DNA of 64,000 nt, taken from the NCBI RefSeq assembly GCF_036699995.1, contig NZ_CP144906.1, forward strand, positions 4,227,001 through 4,291,000, in the 5' to 3' direction. The DNA comes from Clostridium beijerinckii (GTDB taxonomy: Bacteria; Bacillota; Clostridia; Clostridiales; Clostridiaceae). The notes under the pieces were generated by a model. That model did no database searches and was not told the origin of the DNA. It saw only the letters and a list, made by a program, of their open reading frames with translations. The translations under genes and the position numbers were made by a program. The stretch's first letter is position 1. The number at the start of each line of letters is the position of its first letter. This document shows, one piece after another, positions 20,176-29,253 of this stretch.

Positions 20176-21069
20176 ATGTATATGAAGGTTGGAATTCCCA
20201 ATGGACTATTAAATTACAAATATTCTGCTTTCCTTGAGAAGTTCTTTTCTGAACTTGGTGCAGATATTGTTAGATCACCAGATACAAACAAGACAATACT
20301 AGATGAAGGCGTAAAAAATTGTGTAAATGAAGCATGTTTGCCTATTAAAATTTTTCACGGTCATGTAAATGCAATAAAAGATAAATGTGATTTAATGGTT
20401 ATCCCTAGAATTATGCAATTAAGTGAACATGAATTTATCTGTCCAAAATTTTGCGGCTTACCTGAAATGATCATAAATAGCATTCCCAATATGCCAAAAG
20501 TTACTATGGTTCCTATTTATGCAACGTCAAAAGAAAAATTATATAAATGGATAGTTTCAACTGGAAGCTTAATAACAACAAACAAAAAAAGAATTCGGGA
20601 TGCTTATGATAAAGCTTTAATAGCACAAGATGAATATGAAATAGGAATTAAAAGCGATGGATATAAATTAAATATAGCTCTAATTGGCCATCCTTACAAT
20701 ATTTATGATAAATTTGTGAATATGAACTTAGTGAAAAAATTAAATAAATTAGGTGTTGGTATTATAACGGAAGAATTTATAGACGAAGCCTCTATTGCTG
20801 ACAAAACAACTGAATTATTTAAAAGACCTTTCTGGACATTTGCAAAAAATGCTTATGGGGCATCTACATACTTAGTAGAAAATAAAAAAATTAACGGTAT
20901 AGTATACATATCTTCGTTTGCCTGTGGTATTGATTCTGTTGTTATAGATCTTATAAAACAAAAAGTGAAAGATTTTCCTTTCTTAGTATTAAAAGTTGAT
21001 GAACATACTGGAGAATCTGGATTTGACACAAGAATAGAAGCCTTTGTCGACATGTTAGAAAGGAAGTAA
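20176..21069 (+). CDS. Acyl-CoA dehydratase activase-related protein (DUF2229-like), first subunit
   Basis: The 297-residue protein resembles the DUF2229/CoA-protein-activase family related to 2-hydroxyacyl-CoA dehydratase components. The conserved NCVNEACLPIKIFHGH near residue 50 and FICPKFCGLPEM near 88 provide four cysteines suitable for an Fe-S cluster. A C-terminal block with SFACGIDS and KVDEHTGESG is also characteristic. It is the first gene of a three-gene operon (4-base gap to the next). No acyl-CoA dehydratase catalytic subunits are adjacent, so the acceptor substrate is unknown. A GGAG site lies 4 bases before the first ATG and 10 before the second. Confidence 0.8.
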   Translation: MYMKVGIPNGLLNYKYSAFLEKFFSELGADIVRSPDTNKTILDEGVKNCVNEACLPIKIFHGHVNAIKDKCDLMVIPRIMQLSEHEFICPKFCGLPEMIINSIPNMPKVTMVPIYATSKEKLYKWIVSTGSLITTNKKRIRDAYDKALIAQDEYEIGIKSDGYKLNIALIGHPYNIYDKFVNMNLVKKLNKLGVGIITEEFIDEASIADKTTELFKRPFWTFAKNAYGASTYLVENKKINGIVYISSFACGIDSVVIDLIKQKVKDFPFLVLKVDEHTGESGFDTRIEAFVDMLERK

Positions 21070-21073
21070 TGTT

Positions 21074-22165
21074 ATGAAAATTATGACGCCTCATTTAGGA
21101 AATACATATCTGGTTACTAAGGCAGTGTTCGATACTCTTGGTATAGACTATATAATTCCAGAATTCAATAGTAAAAAATCATTAGAAATAGGATCTATGT
21201 ATTCTCCAGATGATATGTGCCTCCCATTTAAACTTATGATGGGAAATTACATACAGGGAATTGAACAAGGTGCAGATACAATAATAATTACTGGAAGCTG
21301 CGGACCTTGCAGATATGGAGAATATTGCGAACTCCAAATAAACACGCTAAAAAAATTGGGACATAATTTGAATTTCATTGTATTAGATAAACCGTCAGAA
21401 ATAGGCCCAAAAGAATTTCTAAATAGGATATCTTCTATCTCATCTAGCAGCAATAAGAATATGCCGCAAAAGCTAAATGCATTACGTATAGGATTTAAAG
21501 TTCTAAATCTAATAGATAAAATAGAGGCAAAAGCACATTACTTAGCAGGATATGAAAAAAATAAAAATGAATGTAAAAAACTCTTAAGTAAGTGTAAAAT
21601 TGATGCCGAAAATAGTAATAGTCCTAATGAGATGATAAAAATACTAAACAAATATGATAAAAGACTAGATTCCCTAGAGATATGTAGTGATAGGAATCCA
21701 ATAAAAGTAGCAATAATAGGAGAAATCTATACAATAATCGAGCCATTTTCAAACCTTTTTATTGAGGATAAACTTATGGAATATGGGGTTTCAACTCAAA
21801 GAAAACTCACTCCAAGTTGGTGGGCTAAAAATTCTATTATGTCAGTTGTTGGAATGAATTCTTTAGACATACGAAAAGCTTCTAAAGAATACCTTCCATT
21901 ATATATCGGAGGACACGCAAGAGAATGCATTGGAGAAGCAGTAATGGCTGCACATGATGGATTTGATGGTGCAATTCAAATATTTCCTATGGGATGTATG
22001 CCAGAAATTGTTTGCAAAGCTGTGCTTCCTTCCATATCTAAAGATAAGAATTTTCCTATTTTAACTCTTGTAGTTGATGAAATGACGGGTGAAGCAGGAT
22101 ATATTACAAGAATAGAAGCATTCCTAGATCTATTAGAAAGGAGAAAGCAAAAATGTATTATTTAG
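21074..22165 (+). CDS. Acyl-CoA dehydratase activase-related protein (DUF2229/HgdB-like), second subunit
   Basis: The 363-residue protein is homologous in layout to the preceding gene. Cysteine motifs are DDMCLPFKLMMG near residue 46 and GSCGPCRYGEYC near 76, with a C-terminal block FPMGCMPEIVC and VVDEMTGEAG. The two proteins probably form a heteromeric Fe-S reductase that accepts electrons from the ASKHA ATPase encoded next. Its end overlaps the next gene by 13 bases, so translational coupling is likely. Function is inferred from family; reaction unknown. Confidence 0.8.
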   Translation: MKIMTPHLGNTYLVTKAVFDTLGIDYIIPEFNSKKSLEIGSMYSPDDMCLPFKLMMGNYIQGIEQGADTIIITGSCGPCRYGEYCELQINTLKKLGHNLNFIVLDKPSEIGPKEFLNRISSISSSSNKNMPQKLNALRIGFKVLNLIDKIEAKAHYLAGYEKNKNECKKLLSKCKIDAENSNSPNEMIKILNKYDKRLDSLEICSDRNPIKVAIIGEIYTIIEPFSNLFIEDKLMEYGVSTQRKLTPSWWAKNSIMSVVGMNSLDIRKASKEYLPLYIGGHARECIGEAVMAAHDGFDGAIQIFPMGCMPEIVCKAVLPSISKDKNFPILTLVVDEMTGEAGYITRIEAFLDLLERRKQKCII

Positions 22166-23127
22166 GTGTTGATGTTGGCTCAGTAAGTACTGACATTGTT
22201 CTTTTAGATAATAATCTGAATGTCGTAGATAAACTATATCTAAGAACAAAAGGAAAGCCAATAAATGCAATTCAAGAAGGTTTTAAAATCTTAAAAGAGA
22301 AATATAAGAACGAACAAATTAAAGCTGTTGGCACTACAGGTAGTGGAAGGCAAATTGCATCATCTATCCTTGGAGCAGATGCAGTAAAAAACGAGATAAC
22401 AGCTCACGCATGTGCTGCACTTGCTATAGATAAGGATGTTAAGACAATTTTGGAAATAGGAGGACAGGATTCAAAAATAATAATATTAAAAGATGGAGTT
22501 GCCATAGACTTTGCGATGAACAACGTCTGTGCGGCTGGAACTGGATCTTTCCTCGATAGGCAAGCTGAAAGATTAGGAATCCCAATAGAAGAGTTTGGAG
22601 ATTATGCTTTAAGATCAACAACTCCACTAAGAATAGCTGGAAGATGTGCAGTTTTTGCCGAGTCTGATATGATACACAAACAACAGCTTGGCTATAATGA
22701 GCCTGATATTATAAACGGCTTATGCGAAGCCCTTGTTAGAAATTATCTCAATGATATTGGGAAAGGAAAAGAAATATGCCCTAAAATATTCTTTCAAGGT
22801 GGTGTAGCAGCTAACAAAGGTATGAAGGCATCTTTTGAAAAAGCTTTAGGATGTGAAGTATACATTCCTGAACATTATAATGTTATGGGCGCCATAGGTG
22901 CCGCAATTATTGCTAAAGAAACTGTTGACAAGACCGGTGCTACTAACTTTAGAGGCTTTGATATTGCTGATTCTAGTTTTATATCAACTAGCTTTGAGTG
23001 TGAAGGCTGCTCTAATAGGTGCGAAGTTGTAAGAATAGAAGATGATAGTATAATAATAGGATGCTTTGGAGACCGCTGTGGAAAATGGACCAATACCATT
23101 AATGAAAATATTACTAAAGGTGCTTAA
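22153..23127 (+). CDS. BadF/HgdC-type ATP-dependent acyl-CoA dehydratase activase
   Basis: The 324-residue ASKHA-fold ATPase has phosphate-1 motif GVDVGSVSTDIVLLD, GTTGSGR, and EIGGQDSK. C126 in NNVCAAGTGSF and C165 in AGRCAVFAESD correspond to the two cysteines that hold the bridging [4Fe-4S] cluster in HgdC-type activators. Beyond the usual domain end, the last 40 residues add six cysteines (CEGCSNRC and GCFGDRCG), suggesting a second metal or Fe-S site. Known relatives couple ATP hydrolysis to very low potential electron transfer into a dehydratase or reductase. Here the partners are the two upstream DUF2229-like proteins. Confidence 0.87.
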   Translation: MYYLGVDVGSVSTDIVLLDNNLNVVDKLYLRTKGKPINAIQEGFKILKEKYKNEQIKAVGTTGSGRQIASSILGADAVKNEITAHACAALAIDKDVKTILEIGGQDSKIIILKDGVAIDFAMNNVCAAGTGSFLDRQAERLGIPIEEFGDYALRSTTPLRIAGRCAVFAESDMIHKQQLGYNEPDIINGLCEALVRNYLNDIGKGKEICPKIFFQGGVAANKGMKASFEKALGCEVYIPEHYNVMGAIGAAIIAKETVDKTGATNFRGFDIADSSFISTSFECEGCSNRCEVVRIEDDSIIIGCFGDRCGKWTNTINENITKGA

Positions 23128-23168
23128 TCATAAAAACATAATTGTTTCTTACATAATTAAGGATAAAA

Positions 23169-23210
23169 AATACAGACTAAGTAATTGATTTTAATTACTT
23201 AGTCTGTATT
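23169..23210. terminator. Perfect 18-bp bidirectional terminator hairpin
   Basis: AATACAGACTAAGTAATT and its exact complement flank a 6-base loop between the convergent activase operon and APC permease gene. Confidence 0.88.
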
Positions 23211-23221
23211 GCGATATAATA

Positions 23222-24577
23222 TTAATCTCTTTTATATTTTTTTCTTATATAAAAATAAACTGGAAGACCTATTAAAGTTATTCCTATTCCATATATTGCA
23301 TTTAATGAATCTGTTATAAAAGTACTTATTAATATGTACAGCCCACCAACTATTCCGATCAATGGAACAATTGGATATAAAGGAACTTTGTATGAAGTTT
23401 TTAATTCTTTATGTTTACGTCTCAATATAAAAATCCCACATACGCACATAACAAAAAATATCCACATTACAAACACAGCTAAATTTGTAAGTTTGTCAAA
23501 AGACCCACTTAATACATATAAACTTGCTAGTAATACTTCAAAAGCAAATGTATTTATAGGAGTCTCAAATTTTTCATTGATTTTCCCAAAAAATTTAGGA
23601 AAAGGGAAAAGATTATCCTGAGCCATAGCAAAAGGAATTCTAACACCTGTCATTAGATACCCATTTAGCGCTCCAAAAATAGAAATCATTATGCCTACCG
23701 CGATTAAAGCCGCTCCCATATTTCCAAACAATATTACCGCTGCATCTGAAGCTGGCTTGGAAGAAAGTACTACATCGTTAACTGGCATTATATTTATTAT
23801 CGCTACATTAATTAATATATAAACTATTATTATTGCTATTAATCCCATTATTATTGACTTTGGGAGATCTTTTTCTGGATTTTTAAGCTCCCCAGCCATA
23901 TTTCCTACGCTAATCCATCCGTCATAGGCCCATAAAGTACCAAGTATTGCAGCTCCAAATCCTGCTGCTCCTGATGTATTTGATGAGAATACCGTAGTCG
24001 AGAAATCATGAGCTGTACCATTTATTAATCCAAATATAACAATAAAAATTATCGGAACAAGCTTACCAATTGTAGAAATTACTTGTACCTTCCCGCCAAG
24101 TCTTGATGATAGAACATTTAAAGCCATTACAAAAAATAGAATGCATATAGCGAATATTTTCTGCAGCATTGGTGTTAGATCTGGAATAAAATAAGTTGCT
24201 TGAGTAACAAAAACTATTGATAATGCAGCTGCCACCCCTGGCACATAGATTAAAGTCTGCATCCAACCAAACAAAAATGCCCATTTTTCACTATATAATT
24301 CTTTAATATAAACAAAGACTCCACCTGTCTTAGGAATTGCTACAGCAATTTCAGCAACTGTTAAAGCTGAAGCTATAGTTATACATCCACCAATCACCCA
24401 AGCCATTATTCCCAGAGTTGGTGTCCCTGCATTTTTAAATACTGTTGACGCCTTAAAGAAAATCCCTGACCCTATAACTACCCCTATAACTATAGTAATA
24501 GCTTCAATAAGTCCTATTTCTTTTTTTAAACCTTTAGGAATAACATTTTCTTTATTCTTTTGAGTTGACTCATTCAT
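23222..24577 (-). CDS. APC-superfamily amino acid permease
   Basis: The 451-residue polytopic membrane protein has about twelve hydrophobic helices. The first helix carries the APC substrate-binding motif VVIGSGIFFK, and FMWIFFVMCVCGIFILRRK lies late in the protein, as in LAT/SteT-type exchangers. It probably exchanges or imports neutral amino acids; specificity is unknown. The frame extends to 24628, but AGGAG is 9 bases before the ATG at 24577, which I take as the start. Confidence 0.87.
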   Translation of the reverse strand: MNESTQKNKENVIPKGLKKEIGLIEAITIVIGVVIGSGIFFKASTVFKNAGTPTLGIMAWVIGGCITIASALTVAEIAVAIPKTGGVFVYIKELYSEKWAFLFGWMQTLIYVPGVAAALSIVFVTQATYFIPDLTPMLQKIFAICILFFVMALNVLSSRLGGKVQVISTIGKLVPIIFIVIFGLINGTAHDFSTTVFSSNTSGAAGFGAAILGTLWAYDGWISVGNMAGELKNPEKDLPKSIIMGLIAIIIVYILINVAIINIMPVNDVVLSSKPASDAAVILFGNMGAALIAVGIMISIFGALNGYLMTGVRIPFAMAQDNLFPFPKFFGKINEKFETPINTFAFEVLLASLYVLSGSFDKLTNLAVFVMWIFFVMCVCGIFILRRKHKELKTSYKVPLYPIVPLIGIVGGLYILISTFITDSLNAIYGIGITLIGLPVYFYIRKKYKRD

Positions 24578-24687
24578 GCTAATCATCTCCTGACTCAATT
24601 TTAAATTTTTATATATAATATTAAACAAAACACTTTTTCTATTGTATAATTCGTAATGAATTTCGTCAACAAAAAACCATAATTATA

Positions 24688-26148
24688 TTATTTTGCAAAA
24701 ATATAGGCCTCATCATTTTCGAGTATAGCTTTTAAATTATCTTTTTCATTTCCAAGTGAGTCCAAATCTTCTTTTTTAATAAATAATAATGTTTTATCTT
24801 CATTATCTTTCAAAAATCCTTCTATGCCACCTTCTAATGGAGTCAAATCTGCATAAAGTTCGCTATCTAGCCAATAGCTTTGCTCAAAATGATTTACATA
24901 TATTTTTTCTCCGCGATATTCTGGTAAGTTTCCGATTTCCTGAATAAGCTCTTGACTCAAGTCCTCTTTTGGATTTGAAATTCTAGTTACTATAACTTCT
25001 TCACTTTTATATATCGATAATATAATCATAGCAAGCAATACTATTTGTGTAGCAAAATTTCTATTACGCTCTTTTAATATAAAACCTGATGCATATCCTA
25101 TCCATATTGCTGCGGCAGGATATATCGGTAAAACATACCATGAAATTTTCGTTTTTGAAATAGTATATAATATAAACGGAATAATCATCGACAGCCATAT
25201 TATCAAATTGCAATTTATTAGTTTCCTGTCTGTAATATATCTATGCGCTATAGTCAAATATGTCATGCTAACAGCTACAAATACAAGATTCCAGTAAAAA
25301 TATGACCATTGCAAATGTTCAATGTAGTAACACTTTCCTCCAATATGTCCTTCTAAAGGTCTTGATGTTCTTGCCATCAAATCAAATTCTATCATGGTCT
25401 TAAAAAAAGCTATTCCATCATTGGCATATCTCAAGATTGCCCATATAAGAATCGGAAAAGATGCACTCAATACTAATGTCAAAATTTGTTTTAATGTTAA
25501 TTTAAATAAATTTTTACTAAATATTAAATATAGTATTCCTATAAAAAAGATATTACCTGCATGAAAACTTTTAGTTAAAAAAGCTGCTGAAAATGATAAT
25601 CCAAATACATATATCCATTTAATACTCCTTTCCATTAAAATTAAAGACATTACCGATATTGTAAAAAATAAAACGTATATGGCATCTGCATCTCCGGTTC
25701 TTGCACAATGCTCTGTAATAAATGGTATTGTTGTTGTTAGAACAGTTGTCGCAATCAGAGATGTCAATCTCCCATATATATTCAAACTAAAAATTGCTAC
25801 AAGTACTATAGTTATTATTGCTGCAAATGCAGAAAATACCCTTAGCCCCAAAGCATTAAATCCTGCAAATTTATATCCCATAGCTATTGCCCAAAAGCTT
25901 ATTGGCGGTTTTAAATTCCAATAATCATTTTTATAAGCATATGTATTTACTATATAATTGCTATTTTTTATCATCTCATAAGCGCTAACACCATGTCGTG
26001 CCTCATCCCAGCTATATATAGGAATGACACCTAAATTGTAAAATATATTAAAGGAGGCAACTAACAATATAGCTATTAATATAATGTAATAACATTTTTC
26101 AACAAGCCCTATAATATTATCAATTAACTTTGTTCTAAACATGCTCAT
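24688..26148 (-). CDS. Family 39-type (GT-C) membrane glycosyltransferase
   Basis: The 486-residue membrane protein has about ten to eleven hydrophobic helices. An acidic WDEARHGVSAYEM motif in the first external loop is the hallmark of GT39/ArnT/PMT-like GT-C enzymes that use polyprenyl-phosphate sugars. A soluble domain occupies the last 80 residues. It probably glycosylates a cell-surface polymer or protein. No other cell-wall genes are adjacent, so the acceptor cannot be guessed. Confidence 0.85.
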   Translation of the reverse strand: MSMFRTKLIDNIIGLVEKCYYIILIAILLVASFNIFYNLGVIPIYSWDEARHGVSAYEMIKNSNYIVNTYAYKNDYWNLKPPISFWAIAMGYKFAGFNALGLRVFSAFAAIITIVLVAIFSLNIYGRLTSLIATTVLTTTIPFITEHCARTGDADAIYVLFFTISVMSLILMERSIKWIYVFGLSFSAAFLTKSFHAGNIFFIGILYLIFSKNLFKLTLKQILTLVLSASFPILIWAILRYANDGIAFFKTMIEFDLMARTSRPLEGHIGGKCYYIEHLQWSYFYWNLVFVAVSMTYLTIAHRYITDRKLINCNLIIWLSMIIPFILYTISKTKISWYVLPIYPAAAIWIGYASGFILKERNRNFATQIVLLAMIILSIYKSEEVIVTRISNPKEDLSQELIQEIGNLPEYRGEKIYVNHFEQSYWLDSELYADLTPLEGGIEGFLKDNEDKTLLFIKKEDLDSLGNEKDNLKAILENDEAYIFAK

Positions 26149-26328
26149 ACTTTGCCTCCCTGTAATATACTTAATATTTTAATTTCATAAAATCATTTAC
26201 TATATTAACCTTAGCTTGAAAAATATATACATTCATAAAAATGTCAATCAACCTTTTCCATAATTTATACTCATAAGGAGTACAAGGGCCACAGATTTCA
26301 TTACAATATAAATTCTTAGAGGATAAAA

Positions 26329-26363
26329 AAAGTAACTTTTAGTCTAGAACCAAAAGTTACTTT
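26329..26363 (-). terminator. Terminator of the sigma/anti-sigma operon
   Basis: AAAGTAACTTTT and its complement around an 11-base loop. On the minus strand a run of seven T follows. It is 51 bases beyond the anti-sigma stop codon. Confidence 0.82.
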
Positions 26364-26413
26364 CATAGTTAATTGTTGTATTATTACTAGTAAAATTAAA
26401 TCACTCTCTTTAA

Positions 26414-27442
26414 TTAATATTTATCAACTACAGTGCCTAAGACAGCATGTTTTATAATCGGGTTATTCTCAATCGCCTTTAGTTCTTTTGGACTTCCAAC
26501 CACTACAGCTCCAATTATTCTAATATCATTCTCATCAATATTTTTGATATACTGAGCCTCCCCTATATCCTTTAACTGTTTAATCGCTGCCTTAAAGTTT
26601 TGCATTCTACCGTCTGTATCACTTCTAAACTCTCCTGCTCCATCAATGGATTTTATCCCAATAACATTAAATGCTGGATTATTAAATTCAATAATATGTT
26701 TCTTTTCCTCATCTGAATTATTATCTACCCAGTAAAATGTTATTAGATTACTATCCAAAATACTATTTACTTCTTCATAGGTATAGTATTTATCAAAAGA
26801 CAAAGCCATTTCTACCATTTTATTATCATCCATTTCATCTAAAAAATGAAAATCATTTATTATATTTTCTTTACCTTCCGATATTTCATCTTCTGTACGT
26901 TTATTTTTATCTGTTTCATATTCATATATATTTCTTCCATAATTGACATACGGATATAAAAAATGTAATTCTCTTAATCCATATGCAGTACTATACCTTT
27001 TATTTATATCATCATTTAAAGGGATGTTACTTATTGTCCGTCCACCTTGATCAACTTTTTCAAACTTATTATCAAATATACTTCTATTATTTGTTTTTAA
27101 TCCAGCAAAAAGAACCCTGCTTCCTATCCTTTTACTAACATAATCAACAGTTTCATAGTTAAAATATCCCATTTCAATGCACCTTTCTTCTCCTACGTAC
27201 TCATTTGGATACATTATAGAATATTCTAACTGCTTTACTATTTTTTCTTTTGAATATGAACCTTCTACATATTTATTACTTGCAAAATTTAAAGCCAGAT
27301 TTCCAACGATAATTATAATTAAAGTTGAAATAATTCCGATTGCAATAAGTTTCACATTTAATTTATTTCTTTTCTTTTTCACTTCTTTTTTTATTTCTTC
27401 TTCCATTCTATCAGAAAACAATTCGTCAATATCTTTACTCAA
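26414..27442 (-). CDS. Membrane anti-sigma / sigma-regulator protein (Sigma_reg_N/Sigma_reg_C type)
   Basis: From the TTG at 27442 the protein has 342 residues. A short cytoplasmic basic/acidic helix is followed by a single transmembrane segment (about residues 30-55, LIAIGIISTLIIIIVGNLAL) and a large extracytoplasmic domain typical of clostridial sigma factor regulators. The open frame reaches 27517, deep inside the sigma gene. The TTG is preferred because GGAAGGTGA precedes it and TTGAGTAA overlaps the sigma stop codon, a standard coupling arrangement. It probably holds the adjacent ECF sigma factor inactive until an envelope signal arrives. Confidence 0.82.
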   Translation of the reverse strand: MSKDIDELFSDRMEEEIKKEVKKKRNKLNVKLIAIGIISTLIIIIVGNLALNFASNKYVEGSYSKEKIVKQLEYSIMYPNEYVGEERCIEMGYFNYETVDYVSKRIGSRVLFAGLKTNNRSIFDNKFEKVDQGGRTISNIPLNDDINKRYSTAYGLRELHFLYPYVNYGRNIYEYETDKNKRTEDEISEGKENIINDFHFLDEMDDNKMVEMALSFDKYYTYEEVNSILDSNLITFYWVDNNSDEEKKHIIEFNNPAFNVIGIKSIDGAGEFRSDTDGRMQNFKAAIKQLKDIGEAQYIKNIDENDIRIIGAVVVGSPKELKAIENNPIIKHAVLGTVVDKY

Positions 27443-27920
27443 ATTCTTCACCTTCCCATATTTTCTTGAACCTATTTCTTGCTCTATAGCATAAAGTCTT
27501 AGCTGATCCCTCTTCAATGTTAAGTAGCTTTCCTATCTGTTTATAAGTTAAACCCATACTGTATTTTAAAACCAGTAGATTCTTTTCACTTTCTTTCATT
27601 AGAGATAGAATTCTATTAATATCTAAAGCACTATCTATATGCATAATTTTAAAATGGCTCTCAATAGTTATTAATAATTCATCCGTTAAACTTATGTTCA
27701 CCTTGCTCTTTTTGTACAAGCTATAAAATTTGTTTATGGATACTTTAAACATCCACGCCTTTATGTTCCCATCAATTAAAATGTCAATATTTTCATAAGT
27801 CTTGATAAAAGTTTCTTGTATAATATCCTCTGAATCTTCCTTTGATGCTCCTATAGAAATCAAATACCTATATATTATAGATAAATCTTTTTTTATTAAA
27901 TCACATGTACTATCTTTAAT
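27435..27920 (-). CDS. ECF-type RNA polymerase sigma factor (probable non-AUG start)
   Basis: Sigma region 2 (EDSEDIIQETFIKTY and WMFKVSINKFY) and region 4 (KYSMGLTYKQIGKLLNIEEGSAKT) identify an ECF sigma factor. The first ATG/GTG/TTG start in frame is a TTG at 27863, giving 142 residues and cutting off region 2.1. The frame continues upstream through STCDLIKKDLSIIYRYL, a normal region 2.1, to an ATT at 27918-27920. That ATT lies 7 bases after a run of seven G residues that is the only ribosome binding site in reach. An in-frame TGA lies just upstream. I therefore propose ATT as start (161 residues, the usual length). It overlaps its anti-sigma gene. Confidence 0.75.
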   Translation of the reverse strand: MKDSTCDLIKKDLSIIYRYLISIGASKEDSEDIIQETFIKTYENIDILIDGNIKAWMFKVSINKFYSLYKKSKVNISLTDELLITIESHFKIMHIDSALDINRILSLMKESEKNLLVLKYSMGLTYKQIGKLLNIEEGSAKTLCYRARNRFKKIWEGEEFE

Positions 27921-28096
27921 GATTCATCCCCCCCTTTATTGAACACACTAAAAATAATTAGTATTTATTCTATAAACAATTGTTTTTCATTTTTAATGGC
28001 GCCACATATATATAACTTTTAAGTATATTAAAAAGTGAACATACATCTAATATATTTTAAAAAATTATGTTTTTAAAAATATGAAGACTATAAAAA

Positions 28097-28133
28097 AAAC
28101 AGAGGCATTATATCTTATGCAATGCCTCTGTTT
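28097..28133 (-). terminator. Terminator hairpin after the radical SAM gene
   Basis: AAACAGAGGCATT and its perfect complement flank an 11-base loop, ending 3 bases before the stop of the minus-strand radical SAM gene and followed by a T-run on that strand. Confidence 0.85.
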
Positions 28134-28135
28134 GC

Positions 28136-29008
28136 TTACAATCTTCTATATTCCTCTTGTTTTATTTGATTAGTTTTTAAATAGTAGTTAATTTGATTAA
28201 GCAATTTTTCTTTATCTTCTGGTAAACTTCCTCTTAGAGAAACATAATTTGATGCGTGATTACATCTAAATATAACTGATTCATTGACATTAATATGTTG
28301 TATTAATATCTCTATCTCATTTAATACTTCTTTATCACTTAGAAGTTTAAATTCTTTTCTTAATATTTTATTATACAAATCCGTTTCTTTTTCAACCATA
28401 AGAGTTAATACACCTAAATAATTTGGAGCCATAGCGCTTATTAATTCGCCTGTTTTAATTGCATGAATATCGCTCTTTTCAATGCCGCCAACTCCAGCTA
28501 TAACTGTTACTGATAAAAAGATATCAGCATTTTTAACCATTCTAGCAGCATCAATTATCTCGTTACTGTTTACTCCTTTATTTATATCCTTTAAAACCTC
28601 ATCACTTCCACTTTCAACACCCATATATATCATATATAAGCCTAAGTCTTTAAGTTCTTTCAACTCTTGATGAGTTTTACCTAATATTGATTTTGGTGTC
28701 CCATAAAGAGTTACCCTCCTGCATTCAGAAAATGTATTTCTTATAAGCGTTAAAATTTCTTTTAATTTTTCCGTTGGAATGATTAACGCATCACCATCTG
28801 CCAAAAATATTTTTTCTACATGCGAATACATTTCTCTAAAGTAATTTACATCTGTTTTAATATCTTCCAAAGATTTTATTGTAAATTTCTTAGATTTATA
28901 CATATTACAAAAATTACATTTATTATGAGAACACCCTAAAGTTACTTGTATTATAAGACTATTACTTTCACTTGGAGGTCTATATAGTGGATAATCGTAC
29001 ATTATCAA
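28136..29008 (-). CDS. Radical SAM protein of the Elp3/HemN-like class
   Basis: The 290-residue radical SAM enzyme has cluster ligands in CSHNKCNFC near residue 26. That spacing is CX4CX2C rather than the standard CX3CX2C, which recurs in a group of HemN/Elp3-like proteins. YMGVESGSDEVLKDINKG is the typical SAM/beta-strand 4 motif. No accessory domain or B12-binding domain is present. The reaction is unknown. Start is TTG at 29008 or ATG at 29002; GGGGAG lies 5 and 11 bases before them respectively. Confidence 0.83.
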   Translation of the reverse strand: MIMYDYPLYRPPSESNSLIIQVTLGCSHNKCNFCNMYKSKKFTIKSLEDIKTDVNYFREMYSHVEKIFLADGDALIIPTEKLKEILTLIRNTFSECRRVTLYGTPKSILGKTHQELKELKDLGLYMIYMGVESGSDEVLKDINKGVNSNEIIDAARMVKNADIFLSVTVIAGVGGIEKSDIHAIKTGELISAMAPNYLGVLTLMVEKETDLYNKILRKEFKLLSDKEVLNEIEILIQHINVNESVIFRCNHASNYVSLRGSLPEDKEKLLNQINYYLKTNQIKQEEYRRL

Positions 29009-29191
29009 ACCATCTCCCCTGTTATTCTTTAATTAATATAGCATTTTTTAAGTTCTAACACTATCTCTATATATTTTTCTACTTCATTAAATCATCTATA
29101 AGAATTTATTCTCATATTAGTGATATTCTAATATATATTTATCTAAAGTATATTTACTTACTTGCATTTCATATGATAGCATCAAACTCAT

Positions 29192-29233
29192 AAATATAAC
29201 CTTCTATAGATTTTACTACAGAAGGTTATATTT
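29192..29233 (-). terminator. Terminator of the KASIII-like operon
   Basis: Arms AAATATAACCTTCT and AGAAGGTTATATTT (29192-29205 and 29220-29233), 21 bases beyond the KASIII-like stop codon. Confidence 0.8.
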
Positions 29234-29253
29234 ATGAAGTGCATTTTCTAATA

